From a virus: a stretch of 31,557 nt of DNA. The DNA is taken from IMG/VR virus record IMGVR_UViG_3300007516_000082, positions 1 through 31,557 of that record, one strand, 5' to 3'. Positions 8,839-17,283 of this stretch are shown here, in pieces. A program made the translations under genes and the position numbers. Positions within the stretch are counted from its first letter, which is position 1, and each line of letters opens with the position of its first letter. The notes beneath the pieces were generated by a model that was given only the letters and a program-made list of their open reading frames with translations, did not search any database and was not told the origin of the DNA.

Positions 8839-9300
8839 TCATTCACCTAGCCATTTGGAGTAATAAACTTCAACTTTTTCAAAGCCGAGATATTCAAAGA
8901 GAACGCTTGCGTCCTTATGGGCCTTGGACCCGACGAACCACCGCTTGACGCCTCTGCGGCGGGCTTCCTTCTCGACACATCGAAACATCTTTATTGCAGG
9001 GCGCGGATTACCGTTTCGCCTTGCGGGATCAAGGTAGAAAATGTCCATCGTGCATGTGAGGCAGGTTCGGTAGTGAAGCCCCGGCGCAACAAAGCCGACG
9101 AAATAGCCGATTAGCTGCCCGTCTTCGCGCAACGTGACAAAAAGCACTTCGCCGTGCGCGTCCTTGTTGAGATAAATCTCATATTGCGGATCGAGAGGAA
9201 CTTCGTCTTTGTTGAGCGCCAATTCCTCCCAATGTTTGGGGAAAAGAGGCCGCATTTCATCAAGGCGGTCGGTCAGGCTTTCAACCTGTGCCGTAATCAA
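8839..9300 (-). CDS. GNAT-family acetyltransferase-like phage protein
   Basis: This 153-residue protein has the strand and helix order of GNAT N-acetyltransferases. It has a beta-rich centre (LIGYFVGFV, then TCTMDIFYLDPARRNGNPRPA around residues 80-105, in the acetyl-CoA-binding position) and ends FEYLGFEKVEVYYSKWLGE, the usual late GNAT element. The donor is probably acetyl-CoA; the acceptor is unknown. A TTG at 9300 overlaps the upstream stop (TTGA), suggesting coupling. Similar genes are found between tail-hub and ejection genes in podoviruses, so a virion or host protein target is possible. Confidence 0.7.
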   Translation of the reverse strand: MITAQVESLTDRLDEMRPLFPKHWEELALNKDEVPLDPQYEIYLNKDAHGEVLFVTLREDGQLIGYFVGFVAPGLHYRTCLTCTMDIFYLDPARRNGNPRPAIKMFRCVEKEARRRGVKRWFVGSKAHKDASVLFEYLGFEKVEVYYSKWLGE

Positions 9301-9857
9301 GGCATGGTCCTCACGTCAACGAGCAAATGGATGCGGTCATCCACAGAATTGTTTTCGACGTGATGGATTTCATGCGCGTTGAACCACCAAACCTCACCAG
9401 TCAACATGCAGACCGTTTCATCGCCGGTTGTGTAGAGCGATCCGGGCAAGCCCTGAAGCACTACATGGTATCTTGCGCGGTCGTCCGTATTGACATAGGC
9501 CCCGTCATTGTCGGCATGGGGCAGAATGACCCCGCCAGGGCGAATGCGCGTAATCAGCACACGGTCAAGCTGATACGCCTTCGCCCATGCCATGAGATTG
9601 GTGATGATCGGCTTGACTTCCGGCAATTCGCGCCATGCGTCATGGAAAATAGGCGCTTCATCCCCGATAGCATTCGTTGTCGTCAGACATTTTTCGGTGT
9701 CTGAGAACCGAAGCATGATGTCATCAACATCAACGAACGGCGTATTGGGGAATGTGGTCCTGAATTTGTTCGCGTTCCATAAAAACGACTTCCTTTGCAA
9801 TGAATGAAGCAATGGAAGCACGTCAACGCCTTGGGCAATCCGGTGAAATTCTCTCAT
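9297..9857 (-). CDS. aspartyl/asparaginyl beta-hydroxylase-like Fe/2-oxoglutarate oxygenase
   Basis: This 186-residue protein shows the core of the Asp/Asn beta-hydroxylase family: RARYHVVLQG (127-136), GEVWWFNAHEIHHVENN (154-170) and DDRIHLLVDVR (173-183). H114/D116 (PHAD) or H131 with H166 would hold iron, and R175 would bind 2-oxoglutarate. Such enzymes hydroxylate Asp or Asn side chains in proteins. It is coupled to the acetyltransferase downstream. The pair sits among tail and ejection genes, which suggests modification of a phage or host protein. The exact metal ligands are my reading of the motifs. Confidence 0.75.
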   Translation of the reverse strand: MREFHRIAQGVDVLPLLHSLQRKSFLWNANKFRTTFPNTPFVDVDDIMLRFSDTEKCLTTTNAIGDEAPIFHDAWRELPEVKPIITNLMAWAKAYQLDRVLITRIRPGGVILPHADNDGAYVNTDDRARYHVVLQGLPGSLYTTGDETVCMLTGEVWWFNAHEIHHVENNSVDDRIHLLVDVRTMP

Positions 9858-9866
9858 GTGTCTCTC

Positions 9867-10118
9867 TTATTTGGCTGTCCAGCCCGTATTTCCTGCGCCG
9901 GTTTCTTTCACGTACAGCGTCGTGCTCGTGCCGCCATCCGTTCTCAGATACAATGTTCCAACGACAGCCGTGATAACGCCTTCTGGCGTCCCTTGACCCG
10001 TCTGGACGTAGTTCAGAGCGTTAACAACCTCGTTGAGGAAGCGCACGGCAACACTCGTTAGTGCGCCGGTCTTTATATCGACAAAGATTTCCTGCGCACG
10101 AAGGGATTGAACGGCCAT
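9867..10118 (-). CDS. small virion-associated protein
   Basis: This 83-residue protein ends in a motif repeatedly seen in small phage structural proteins and fibre ends (GTLYLRTDGGTSTTLYVKE, then GNTGW). The N-terminus is helical. Its start overlaps the stop of the gp10-like gene (TAATG), so the two are likely made together. It may be a minor tail component, but no function is established from the sequence. Confidence 0.6.
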   Translation of the reverse strand: MAVQSLRAQEIFVDIKTGALTSVAVRFLNEVVNALNYVQTGQGTPEGVITAVVGTLYLRTDGGTSTTLYVKETGAGNTGWTAK

Positions 10119-11521
10119 TAGCTCGCTCCTGCTGTCGTATCGGCATATGCCTTAATGATCGTATAGGGCGTCGGGTCGGCATAGCTGACCTCAAAGGCCC
10201 ACTCTCTGGCGCGGCCAAGGTTGCGGACAATGGTTCTGGCATTGTATTGCCCGACCTTGCCAATAGACCGGAGCCTTTCATTTGACCATGTGCGGCCTGC
10301 ATCCTTTGACCATCGGATCATCATCATCGGGTCGCTGCCTTGACCTGAGGTCAAACCACGCCCAGCATCAATTTCAATCTCAAGTTTTGAAACCCGCAGC
10401 GGTTGCCCGTCGGCGTCATAGACCGGAGAAATCATCTTGCGGTCTATCTGCGTTCCCAAATCTGTGTAGACGCTGGATGAAAGCGTAGCGAGGATACCGT
10501 CAGGACCGCCAACAATATGCTGATTGTTGAAAAATGCGTGATGAGTCCACCGTGACCACAAGTCACCGTGTCTAATCCACTCGTGCCAAAGGCCGGTCGA
10601 TAGGTCCAGAACGAACGTTCCATAGGACGGGAAGTTCAGAACGTAGAAAATATGACCGGAGAGCATGTAGGTAAATGCAATAGCTGACGAAACAGCAAAG
10701 CCTAAACTTTCAATCTTCTGCTCAATCGCATGTGTCGAAACGCGCATGGGCGTGTAGCCATTAGCCCGCCATATAGAAACGCCACCCTCAGCCTCACGAT
10801 TGCCAAGCCAAAGAAAGCTGTTATCTGCAATGACGATGGAGTTTTTAGCCAGACACCCCATTTCAAGAACAGCTTGGCTAATGCGCTGATACGGGAAAGC
10901 CAGAGCCGGATTGCGCGAATATGGGACCACGGTATTGGTCGAGAACATCCACAATTCCTTGCGGTCGTCTCGAATAGAAACCAGATCATCGGGCGATGTT
11001 TCTTCAGTCGTGAAATTAAGCGCATTCCATGACAAGAAATTATTCAGGTCTGAAACGTATGCAGCGCCCGAATTTGGCTTTGATACAATCGCGGAACCAT
11101 CCATGTAGGTCGCAGACGACGCTCCGGGAAAGTCTGCGTCTATTATCTGCGCGAATGCGCCCGTCGAGATGGTATAGACATACCCAACGGTACCTGCCGC
11201 AATCATGATCTGCGTGGAATTGTAGATAATCTCCACGTAATCGGCACCCGCCACGGTTCCGAGATCGGTTTTCACGCCTGCCGTGCTGACGCTATAGAAT
11301 TTTGTCCCTGCTACAGCGTAAAGGGTGCCGTTGACCGTTTTAAGGCCGCGTAACGGCTCGCCAAGATCAGAAAATTGCGTGGAGCCCGGCGTGGTTCGCA
11401 CATAGCCCGGCGCACGCGCCTCTGGGATATTAGACGCTTCCAGATATTGGTTAACCAGCCGCTGATTTGAGAACTGCACAGCGTCCAGTTGATAAAACTG
11501 AGTTGCAAGATTTATCCTCAT
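10118..11521 (-). CDS. P22 gp10-like packaged DNA stabilisation / tail hub protein
   Basis: This 467-residue protein fits the P22 gp10 family in length and pattern. It has an N-terminus with a NQRLVNQYLE motif, repeated beta-strands (for example PLRGLKTVNGTLYAVAGTKFY), the segment SWNALNFTTEETSPDDLVSI, and a C-terminal jelly-roll-like region (SKDAGRTWSNERLRSIG). In P22, gp10 binds below gp4, plugs the channel and keeps the packaged DNA in the head. The gp4-like gene lies directly upstream, overlapping by ATGA. Confidence 0.85.
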   Translation of the reverse strand: MRINLATQFYQLDAVQFSNQRLVNQYLEASNIPEARAPGYVRTTPGSTQFSDLGEPLRGLKTVNGTLYAVAGTKFYSVSTAGVKTDLGTVAGADYVEIIYNSTQIMIAAGTVGYVYTISTGAFAQIIDADFPGASSATYMDGSAIVSKPNSGAAYVSDLNNFLSWNALNFTTEETSPDDLVSIRDDRKELWMFSTNTVVPYSRNPALAFPYQRISQAVLEMGCLAKNSIVIADNSFLWLGNREAEGGVSIWRANGYTPMRVSTHAIEQKIESLGFAVSSAIAFTYMLSGHIFYVLNFPSYGTFVLDLSTGLWHEWIRHGDLWSRWTHHAFFNNQHIVGGPDGILATLSSSVYTDLGTQIDRKMISPVYDADGQPLRVSKLEIEIDAGRGLTSGQGSDPMMMIRWSKDAGRTWSNERLRSIGKVGQYNARTIVRNLGRAREWAFEVSYADPTPYTIIKAYADTTAGAS

Positions 11522-12468
11522 TCAGAAAAATCCGAGTAAGGCTCAAACACCACGCTGGATGTGTCCTGATCCCATTCCTTGACGTTCTGTTTCAGCAACG
11601 CGGCCTGATTTGCCACTTCCATGCGGTCCATCTTGCCTAATGTGTCGCCGTAGGTTGGGATAAGGCGTTGTGCGAGATTGTAAGCAAGTGCCTCGACCCA
11701 TTCGATGGGAAAATCAGGGTCATCAGAAGCCGCGTCAAAGTCCTCAATGGACATTGCCGCTGTAAAACGCATGGTAAACCGCTCATCAGACGGAGCGAGC
11801 CATAGATTGAGATTTGAATTGCCAGTCTGAGGATCGAAGTAATACTGAACAGGCGTTCCGGTCGCTGTCTTGTTAGGCAAATTGCGGTAATCAGCGCGGC
11901 CAAGTTCCGTTACTTCAACATCGCGGTCGTTTTCATCGCGTCTCTGCATGTCAAGAATACGCAAAGGACGCTGCATCAGGGACGTGTAGGCAAACACCTT
12001 GTTGCCGGATGAGGCAGCGCCTGTAAGTGCCGCTGTGGGTGTTACCGTCGTGCCTGAAGGGGCACCGTTGACCGTTGTCCACTGCATGGTGTTGTCATCA
12101 AGTAGAATGCCGAGCGCGTCACCGTTTGAAATACCCGTGATACTCGTGACTGATATGGTTGTTGCGCCAGATGCCGCATCAGCAGAAAGTGTCGTATCGG
12201 CCCAAGTTGTCGCTGCCTTATCGCCCGTAGGCCCGAGAGAATAGGCATATTGGCTCGCCGTGGTCCAGAGAATGGCGTCCTTCTTTTTCCACAGATGTAT
12301 CTTCTCTGCCTGCCACGACTTGACCATCAAGTTCAGGCGCTCAAGGCCGTCTTCCTGCTCTTCGGCTTCCAATGCCTCGCCTTGCGTCCCAACACCGATA
12401 ATACGAAAGGCCAGAGATATGATCTGATTGGCAGTGCGATTGTAATCTGTTGAGCCGGAGGTCGCCAT
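11518..12468 (-). CDS. P22 gp4-like head completion / tail adaptor protein
   Basis: The N-terminus of this 316-residue protein (TANQIISLAFRIIGV, ERLNLMVKSWQAEKI) matches the helical adaptor core of gp4-type proteins, which attach to the portal and start the tail. Residues 90-165 are a beta-rich insert (TISVTSITGISNGDALGI), longer than in P22 gp4. The C-terminus (EWVEALAYNLAQRLIP) is helical again. Its start overlaps the upstream stop (TAATG), and it is followed by the gp10-like gene. The insert may be an exposed decoration domain. Confidence 0.8.
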   Translation of the reverse strand: MATSGSTDYNRTANQIISLAFRIIGVGTQGEALEAEEQEDGLERLNLMVKSWQAEKIHLWKKKDAILWTTASQYAYSLGPTGDKAATTWADTTLSADAASGATTISVTSITGISNGDALGILLDDNTMQWTTVNGAPSGTTVTPTAALTGAASSGNKVFAYTSLMQRPLRILDMQRRDENDRDVEVTELGRADYRNLPNKTATGTPVQYYFDPQTGNSNLNLWLAPSDERFTMRFTAAMSIEDFDAASDDPDFPIEWVEALAYNLAQRLIPTYGDTLGKMDRMEVANQAALLKQNVKEWDQDTSSVVFEPYSDFSE

Positions 12469-12719
12469 TATAGATCATCCACGGTTACTTGATTAACTGT
12501 CAGATACACGGGGTCAGGATCGGGCCTTGGGTTGGGCACGCTCTGACGATCAGGGCGTCCGCGCAACTTATCCAAAGGCTGACGTGACTCCCAATGCCGC
12601 TTGCAAACGATAGCGCCATTCCATTCAGGCTTTGTGTTCTCAGCCTTCACCTTGAAGCCACAGCGGTCACAAATGCGGTTGAATGAGTTTTTCTTGTAAT
12701 AATCAGCGTTGCCCATCAT
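12468..12719 (-). CDS. small zinc-ribbon-type phage protein
   Basis: This 83-residue protein has CDRCG (about 17-21) and a downstream VCKRHW (about 38-43), a Cys/His set able to bind zinc. The C-terminus is Pro-rich (VPNPRPDPDPVYL). Proteins of this type are common in tailed phages next to head-tail joining genes, but their role is not known. Two ATG codons in tandem (12719 and 12716) can serve as the start. Confidence 0.65.
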   Translation of the reverse strand: MMGNADYYKKNSFNRICDRCGFKVKAENTKPEWNGAIVCKRHWESRQPLDKLRGRPDRQSVPNPRPDPDPVYLTVNQVTVDDL

Positions 12720-12734
12720 GCTTCCAGTTTGTTT

Positions 12735-13130
12735 TTAGCTCTTTGGACGCAAATATATTGTAATGTCGTATGCCGCACCGGTAGCCGCACCGACGGTCGT
12801 TAATATGATATCTCCAGTCCCACCGGCACTTTTAGGATCGGTCAATCCGCCAGCATCAGAAAAATCAATATCAAATAATCCAGACAAAACTGCGATTTCG
12901 TCATCGGTTGTGTGATCCCAAGCCAATCCCACCGAACTAAAGCCGTTCGTGGTCCCTACAATTCGATCAACCGTGGAATAGGTTGCTACGTCTCCAGCGC
13001 CGTCTGTCAGGGTCGAAATATCAACCTTGATGACGCCGCTTTCGCCCGTGCCGTCCGACTGGTTTGTCAAATGCACCGCATAGCGACGGATGCCATCGTA
13101 GAGAACATGTGATGTTACTGTGTCGGCCAT
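12735..13130 (-). CDS. virion structural protein (hypothetical)
   Basis: This 131-residue, beta-rich protein begins ADTVTSHVLYDGIRRYAVHLTN and contains SDGTGESGVIKVDIS. Phage head or neck proteins found between capsid and tail-hub genes share this style. It has no membrane segment and few charges. GGAG lies seven bases before ATG 13130. A terminator hairpin lies just upstream, so its expression relies on read-through or a nearby promoter. The function is inferred from position. Confidence 0.65.
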   Translation of the reverse strand: MADTVTSHVLYDGIRRYAVHLTNQSDGTGESGVIKVDISTLTDGAGDVATYSTVDRIVGTTNGFSSVGLAWDHTTDDEIAVLSGLFDIDFSDAGGLTDPKSAGGTGDIILTTVGAATGAAYDITIYLRPKS

Positions 13131-13144
13131 AAGCCATCTCCATG

Positions 13145-13169
13145 AAAAACGGGAGGCCGAAGCCCCCCG
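13145..13169 (-). terminator. intrinsic terminator with TTCG loop
   Basis: On the minus strand, an 8-bp G/C stem (CGGGGGGC with GCCTCCCG, one G-U pair) closes a TTCG tetraloop and is followed by five T residues. It lies between the stop of the 234-residue structural gene (13176) and the start of the next gene (13130). This is one of the strongest hairpins in the window. Confidence 0.85.
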
Positions 13170-13175
13170 CTATAA

Positions 13176-13880
13176 TTAACGCTGCTTGGCAGCAAGGATG
13201 TAGTCGATGCTCATGGTTTTGGCGACGGCTTCACCATTCTGGATGCCGAAGCTGACCGTCAGTTCCGTGTCAGGAAGGTAAGTTGCAGACGCATCAAGAG
13301 TACCAAGATGCACATCATTGACGTAATAGGCGAGATTGCCCTTACCGTCGTAATACCAGCCAACTGTCATGTAGGTGGCATCCACAACCGTTGTAATGGC
13401 CGATGCTGAAGTCTGGCCCGTGGTAGCGTCCTTCTGACAATAAACATCCAGTGTGGCAACGCCGTCAGCCTTCAGGAAGTAAATGCCGTCCGTGACAGCA
13501 AGCGGTGTCGTATCCGTGATCTGAAGGCCAATCACGAAATCCGATTGCGTGGCATCCGAAACCTTGAAGCGGGCCTTGAAGAATGCCTTCTTGCCAGCCG
13601 CCATGAGGAAGCTCTCACCGACCTTGTTGAAGAAGTCATTGTCGTTGTCCGCGTTATCATTTGTGATAAGCAGAACACCGCCATCTTCATCGGCCAAAGC
13701 TTCCGTTGCAGATCCAGTACCGGCCTCAGTGGTCGTAATGGTCCAATCGGCGACGGTGTAGGTGTCGAAGTCATTGAAGTAGGTGTGCCAGCCCGTCGCA
13801 TCAGGAAGGCCAAACTGGCCCAGATTAGCGGCAGGGAGCGCGGTTGTTACACCAGAGGTAAAACGAGTTGGAGACGACAT
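13176..13880 (-). CDS. virion structural protein, beta-sandwich type (hypothetical)
   Basis: The frame is 234 residues from ATG 13880, where GAAAGGA stands nine bases upstream; an upstream in-frame start at 13919 has no such site. The protein is beta-rich, with segments FNDFDTYTVADWTIT, KAFFKARFKVSD, VGWYYDGKGNLAYYVNDVHLG and SFGIQNG that suggest a concanavalin/LamG-like sandwich. It is the first gene after the capsid gene, so a decoration or head-surface protein is plausible. It stands between two terminator hairpins. Confidence 0.65.
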   Translation of the reverse strand: MSSPTRFTSGVTTALPAANLGQFGLPDATGWHTYFNDFDTYTVADWTITTTEAGTGSATEALADEDGGVLLITNDNADNDNDFFNKVGESFLMAAGKKAFFKARFKVSDATQSDFVIGLQITDTTPLAVTDGIYFLKADGVATLDVYCQKDATTGQTSASAITTVVDATYMTVGWYYDGKGNLAYYVNDVHLGTLDASATYLPDTELTVSFGIQNGEAVAKTMSIDYILAAKQR

Positions 13881-13931
13881 TGTGATTATCCTTTCAACGT
13901 CCGTTAATGGACGTGGCACCTAGCCACGTTG

Positions 13932-13967
13932 TGAGGAAGAAAGAGCGGGGACCAAAGCCCCCGCCCT
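13932..13967 (-). terminator. intrinsic terminator after the capsid gene
   Basis: On the minus strand, a 9-bp stem AGGGCGGGG/CCCCGCTCT (one G-U pair) with an 8-base loop is followed by TTCTTCCTCA, an imperfect U tract. It begins six bases after the capsid stop codon. A terminator here would raise capsid over tail gene expression. Confidence 0.65.
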
Positions 13968-13972
13968 AGTCA

Positions 13973-14884
13973 TTAAGCCCCGGCAGAGCCATACAATGCA
14001 TGGCCGTCTGTCGCGCCGACTGAATAACGCTCATAAGCTTTCGCCTTGGCGTTATCTGTGTCGAAGTCATTATCCTTGGTGAACTCAACCGCTTCACGCT
14101 GCCAAAGTGTCAGGCCGGCGCTTGGGAGATTGGTACGCAAGAACCACGCATCAGGGTCCGTCAGATAGTGGTTAGCCTTGACGCCTTCAGGAATAAGACC
14201 AAGCGAGCGAACTGCGTTGATCGCATTGTTGGCCGTGTCATTCTGAAGGTTTGACTTGACGATACGCGTTGCGTCAAAAATAAGTTGACGCGGCACAATC
14301 AAGCAACGTGGCATGAGACTGATTTTCAGTCCGCGAGAGTTTGTCGCTCCCATAACCTGAATAATCATGTCTTCAAGGGAGGTTTCCGACAAGTCGGCAG
14401 GTGTTGCCAACTCATTGGAATACGTGCCCGCCCGCGTCGGATGATCGGTGGCGATTAAAGCCTTGCCGTCACCCAGCGGATAGGATGCACTGAAAGCGCG
14501 GTTATAGAGATTAGCTACCACGTTCTCTTTTGTTTGCGACATCGAGAATGCAAGGTTCTGAACACGGCGCATGGAAACCTCAGTGTAGAGGTTATCGGCC
14601 TGTTCTTCGCGCGTCACGATATAGCCAAGCGAATAAGCAACATGCGTATAACGCTTGGTTTGACCTTGCAGATCTTCGTCGTATGAAGTCGCCGAGCCCT
14701 GATTTTTAATCGGCGCAAGGCCAAAACCAGAAGTTTCAACGTCTTCTTCATATGCCTTCTTCGACGTTTTCACATCCACAAGGTCGGTATATTCCTTGGG
14801 GAATTTGTCGTAAGAAGTGCCCCACCAACGGGCGACGCCCGGCCATAGAGCCTTGGGATGATTACCAGTTGTAATAACAGCCAT
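13973..14884 (-). CDS. major capsid protein
   Basis: This 303-residue protein resembles the Mu gpT / HK97-fold group of major head proteins. It starts AVITTGNHPKALWPGVARWW, contains GYIVTREEQADNLY and later the segment ATDHPTRAGTYSNEL, and ends YERYSVGATDGHALYGS. Its place after a scaffold gene and small head genes, and the strong ribosome site AAGGAG nine bases before ATG 14884, fit a highly expressed coat protein. A terminator follows directly. The assignment to capsid is firm; the subfamily is less so. Confidence 0.85.
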   Translation of the reverse strand: MAVITTGNHPKALWPGVARWWGTSYDKFPKEYTDLVDVKTSKKAYEEDVETSGFGLAPIKNQGSATSYDEDLQGQTKRYTHVAYSLGYIVTREEQADNLYTEVSMRRVQNLAFSMSQTKENVVANLYNRAFSASYPLGDGKALIATDHPTRAGTYSNELATPADLSETSLEDMIIQVMGATNSRGLKISLMPRCLIVPRQLIFDATRIVKSNLQNDTANNAINAVRSLGLIPEGVKANHYLTDPDAWFLRTNLPSAGLTLWQREAVEFTKDNDFDTDNAKAKAYERYSVGATDGHALYGSAGA

Positions 14885-14897
14885 TTGTCATCTCTCC

Positions 14898-15476
14898 TTA
14901 TACGCCAGCAATTTGGTTGGCGTAGAAATGGTTGTTCAAACGAACGTACCATTTCGCGTTTTCGCCTACCGCATTGTCTTCGCGATTTACGAGACCAACA
15001 ATTTTAACGTCGAGAGTGGCCGTCGTTTCTTCACCTACGTTGTTTAATTCAACGCCCGAAATTCCCGTCACTGTGCTGCCGGAACCGACAACGAACGGAG
15101 TGTTAAGCCCGATGTCGTTGGCAGTAAGAGCCGTGCCGCCAGAGACTTCCTGAATCTCAAACAGAAGATCAGGACTGTCCGCCACAAGAATACGGCGAGC
15201 AGTAGAGGCCTCGCGGTAAACCGTGGATTCACGAGTGTCGGGGAGAACGCCAACCACAACGCCAACAACGGTATTGGTCGTGGCGGCCTGATCAACGTCG
15301 GCATAAACCTGACCGTTAATGGTCGAAGATGTGCCTGAGAGTGTCACCGGATCACCGATGAAAATTGCGGTAGCGTCGCCAGTGACTGTGGAATAAACAT
15401 TCACAGCCCCGTTGTACGGCGCACCGCTGAGGTACCGGACGGGCTTGAACCCGAACGGCGTGTCAACATTAGCCAT
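14898..15476 (-). CDS. capsid decoration-type protein
   Basis: This 192-residue, beta-rich protein begins ANVDTPFGFKPVRYLSGAPYNGAVN. This opening is shared by phage head proteins encoded just before the capsid gene. Mostly neutral beta-strands follow, and it ends WYVRLNNHFYAN. A role in decorating or stabilising the head is inferred from position and composition. TAGGAG lies about ten bases before ATG 15476. Confidence 0.65.
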   Translation of the reverse strand: MANVDTPFGFKPVRYLSGAPYNGAVNVYSTVTGDATAIFIGDPVTLSGTSSTINGQVYADVDQAATTNTVVGVVVGVLPDTRESTVYREASTARRILVADSPDLLFEIQEVSGGTALTANDIGLNTPFVVGSGSTVTGISGVELNNVGEETTATLDVKIVGLVNREDNAVGENAKWYVRLNNHFYANQIAGV

Positions 15477-15523
15477 TTGAATGGTCTCCTAGATTTGATT
15501 GAACCTGCAAGGCCGCTGAACGC

Positions 15524-15991
15524 TTAACCCTGCGATAATCGCTTGATCTTGATGCCGCCCTTGGGAACGTAACTGTGTTCTGGGTCTTCAATATCGAGCG
15601 TCCCGCCCTTGATTGCCTCATCTACCTGATCGATAGAGTGCTGCTTGGCGAGTTGATCCTCGTTGTAAAATTCCTCTGGTATTTCCATCAGGAAGGTATT
15701 CATCGGCGTGCCGTCGCGGCGTGTACCTGCCGGGAAGCAAATACGGTCATCGGATTCGTTGTTAGACCCGGCCCTCTCAGCCTTGACACTCTCGTCTTCA
15801 ACGAACTCGTATCCAGCCGCCTTGGCCTGCGCAATGCGCCCATGATCGTCATTAAACCAACGCTGCACATATCCGCTGCGCTTGTTCCGCACCTGCAGCT
15901 TTTGCTGCATGGCGTTCATCGGGACACGCGCACGGCGTCCTGTGCCTTCGCGCGTTTCGGTTGTTTTCTGTTCTCTCGTTTGACGGGCCAT
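15524..15991 (-). CDS. hypothetical head-region protein
   Basis: This 155-residue protein has a basic N-terminus (RQTREQKTTETREGTGRRARVP) and a motif GYVQRWFNDDHGRIAQAKAAGYEFV. The C-terminal half is acidic and ends GGIKIKRLSQ. It lies between scaffold and decoration genes, as in other podovirus head clusters. Its role is unknown; a minor head protein is likely. AGGAGG lies ten bases before ATG 15991. Confidence 0.6.
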   Translation of the reverse strand: MARQTREQKTTETREGTGRRARVPMNAMQQKLQVRNKRSGYVQRWFNDDHGRIAQAKAAGYEFVEDESVKAERAGSNNESDDRICFPAGTRRDGTPMNTFLMEIPEEFYNEDQLAKQHSIDQVDEAIKGGTLDIEDPEHSYVPKGGIKIKRLSQG

Positions 15992-15995
15992 GTTC

Positions 15996-16883
15996 TCAAG
16001 CCTCCTGCTGGAAGTAATCTGCTACATATTCATCCTTCGACCCGTAAACGCCGTCCTCGACAAAACCCAAACAGGCTTTTTTGGCGTCCGATGGGAGGTC
16101 TGCAAATGATTTCTTTGATCCGGATGGACGCTTAGTGCCAGAAGCGTTTGTCTTTGGCGCATCACGTCTGTTCGGGTTTTCAAATTTATCCGGGTAAGCG
16201 CCGCGAATACGTTTCTCAACATACTCAAGCATCTCAACAGCGCTGCGCCCGGGGTTGGATTGGTTGAACGCAATCGACATAGCTTCAGCCGTTTTGGTCA
16301 TTTCAGGATCACGGTCAAACCATGAGTTTTTGCTTTTCCAGTCTGTAATTTCGTGCGGTTCTTTGGGTTTCGTCTGTTGTTTTTCTTCAGGTCCCGCATC
16401 GGCTTCGGCGGCTTCCCTGCGCAATTCGTCTTCGCGCGTTTCATATTCATTGAAAGCGTCCATGTCGCCATTTTCAACGGCGATACGCTTTTCTTTCTTC
16501 AAGTCAGCCAGCGCACGTTCGTAACCGCGCTTGTCTTGGTCTTTCAGCCTAGTCGCAAGCATTTCGACTTGGCGCTTCAGGTCGGACGTTGTGCCTTCAT
16601 ATTCGCTTAGGCGACGGCCTGCCTTTTCAAGACGCTCTCGCTGTACGGCAGGGGCCTCATCCATGAAGGATAGAAATTCATCTGCCGTTTTCCAGCGGTC
16701 CTTTGGTCCGCGCCATTCGTCTTCAGGTGCCCACCCCATACGGCGGGCTTTGTCTTCGGTGTCGTCTTCTGCCTTTTCGCCATCGTCTTCAAGATCATCA
16801 GTGTCGGCTATGGCATCGCCTTCAATTTCATCTTCAGGCGCTTCTTCAAGGACTTCTTCGCCCTCTAGTTCTTGCTCGCTCAT
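15996..16883 (-). CDS. scaffolding protein
   Basis: This protein is 295 residues from ATG 16883. The N-terminus is very acidic (residues 1-45 mostly Glu/Asp) and the centre is a helical, coiled-coil-like region (RQVEMLATRLKDQDKRGYERALADLKKEKR). The tail from about 225 on is Lys/Arg-bearing. This composition, plus its place between portal and capsid genes, marks the internal scaffold that guides procapsid assembly. GGAG lies six bases before ATG 16883. An upstream ATG at 16895 is in frame but sits directly behind a terminator U tract, so 16883 is preferred. Confidence 0.8.
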   Translation of the reverse strand: MSEQELEGEEVLEEAPEDEIEGDAIADTDDLEDDGEKAEDDTEDKARRMGWAPEDEWRGPKDRWKTADEFLSFMDEAPAVQRERLEKAGRRLSEYEGTTSDLKRQVEMLATRLKDQDKRGYERALADLKKEKRIAVENGDMDAFNEYETREDELRREAAEADAGPEEKQQTKPKEPHEITDWKSKNSWFDRDPEMTKTAEAMSIAFNQSNPGRSAVEMLEYVEKRIRGAYPDKFENPNRRDAPKTNASGTKRPSGSKKSFADLPSDAKKACLGFVEDGVYGSKDEYVADYFQQEA

Positions 16884-16896
16884 GCGTTTCTCCATG

Positions 16897-16923
16897 AAAA
16901 AACCGCCCTCTCTATGGGGCGGT
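16897..16923 (-). terminator. intrinsic terminator upstream of scaffold
   Basis: On the minus strand, a 7-bp stem ACCGCCC/GGGCGGT with an 8-base loop is followed by six T residues, ending about 13 bases before the scaffold start codon. It separates the packaging block (terminase, portal, GroES-like) from the head block. Confidence 0.8.
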
Positions 16924-16947
16924 CAGGGCTGCTCAAATTAAGTAGCG

Positions 16948-17283
16948 TCAAGCTACGTCTGACACTTTCGCGGCTTCATTCGTAATGATGCTCGAAATGT
17001 CCTTGTCGCTTACAATGCGGTACTCAAGACCGTCTGCACCTGAAACCAATTTGCCCGCATATTTAGCAATCATTACGCGGTCGCCTGATTTGGGCGACGG
17101 ATCACCGAAGTCCTCAAAGGCCTTGCCGCCGTGGGCAATCATCGTGCCTTTTACTTCGGCCATGTCCTTTTGGTCTTTAACGCTGTCTGGAATAAAGATG
17201 CTCCCAACCTTCTCGGCCGTTTTGTCAATACGAACCAGCACCTTGTACTCAATCGGGATAATGCCCGAAGTGTTCTCAATCAT
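16948..17283 (-). CDS. GroES-like co-chaperonin
   Basis: This 111-residue protein has the Cpn10 layout: PIEYKVLVRIDKTAEKVGSIFIPD at the start, then VKGTMIAHGGKAFEDFG, the SGDRVMIAKYAG turn and a last strand EYRIVSDKDISSII. GroES caps the GroEL folding chamber. Phage versions such as T4 gp31 replace the host lid so the capsid protein can fold. The gene stands between portal and scaffold, which fits that role. ATG 17283 has AGAGGA upstream; an alternative start at 17313 lacks a good site. No GroEL gene is in the window, so it would work with host GroEL. Confidence 0.85.
   Translation of the reverse strand: MIENTSGIIPIEYKVLVRIDKTAEKVGSIFIPDSVKDQKDMAEVKGTMIAHGGKAFEDFGDPSPKSGDRVMIAKYAGKLVSGADGLEYRIVSDKDISSIITNEAAKVSDVA

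Noticed and set aside
15575-16135. Plus-strand frame of 186 residues.
   Set aside because: It is antisense to a head gene and the end of scaffold; the composition looks like a shadow.
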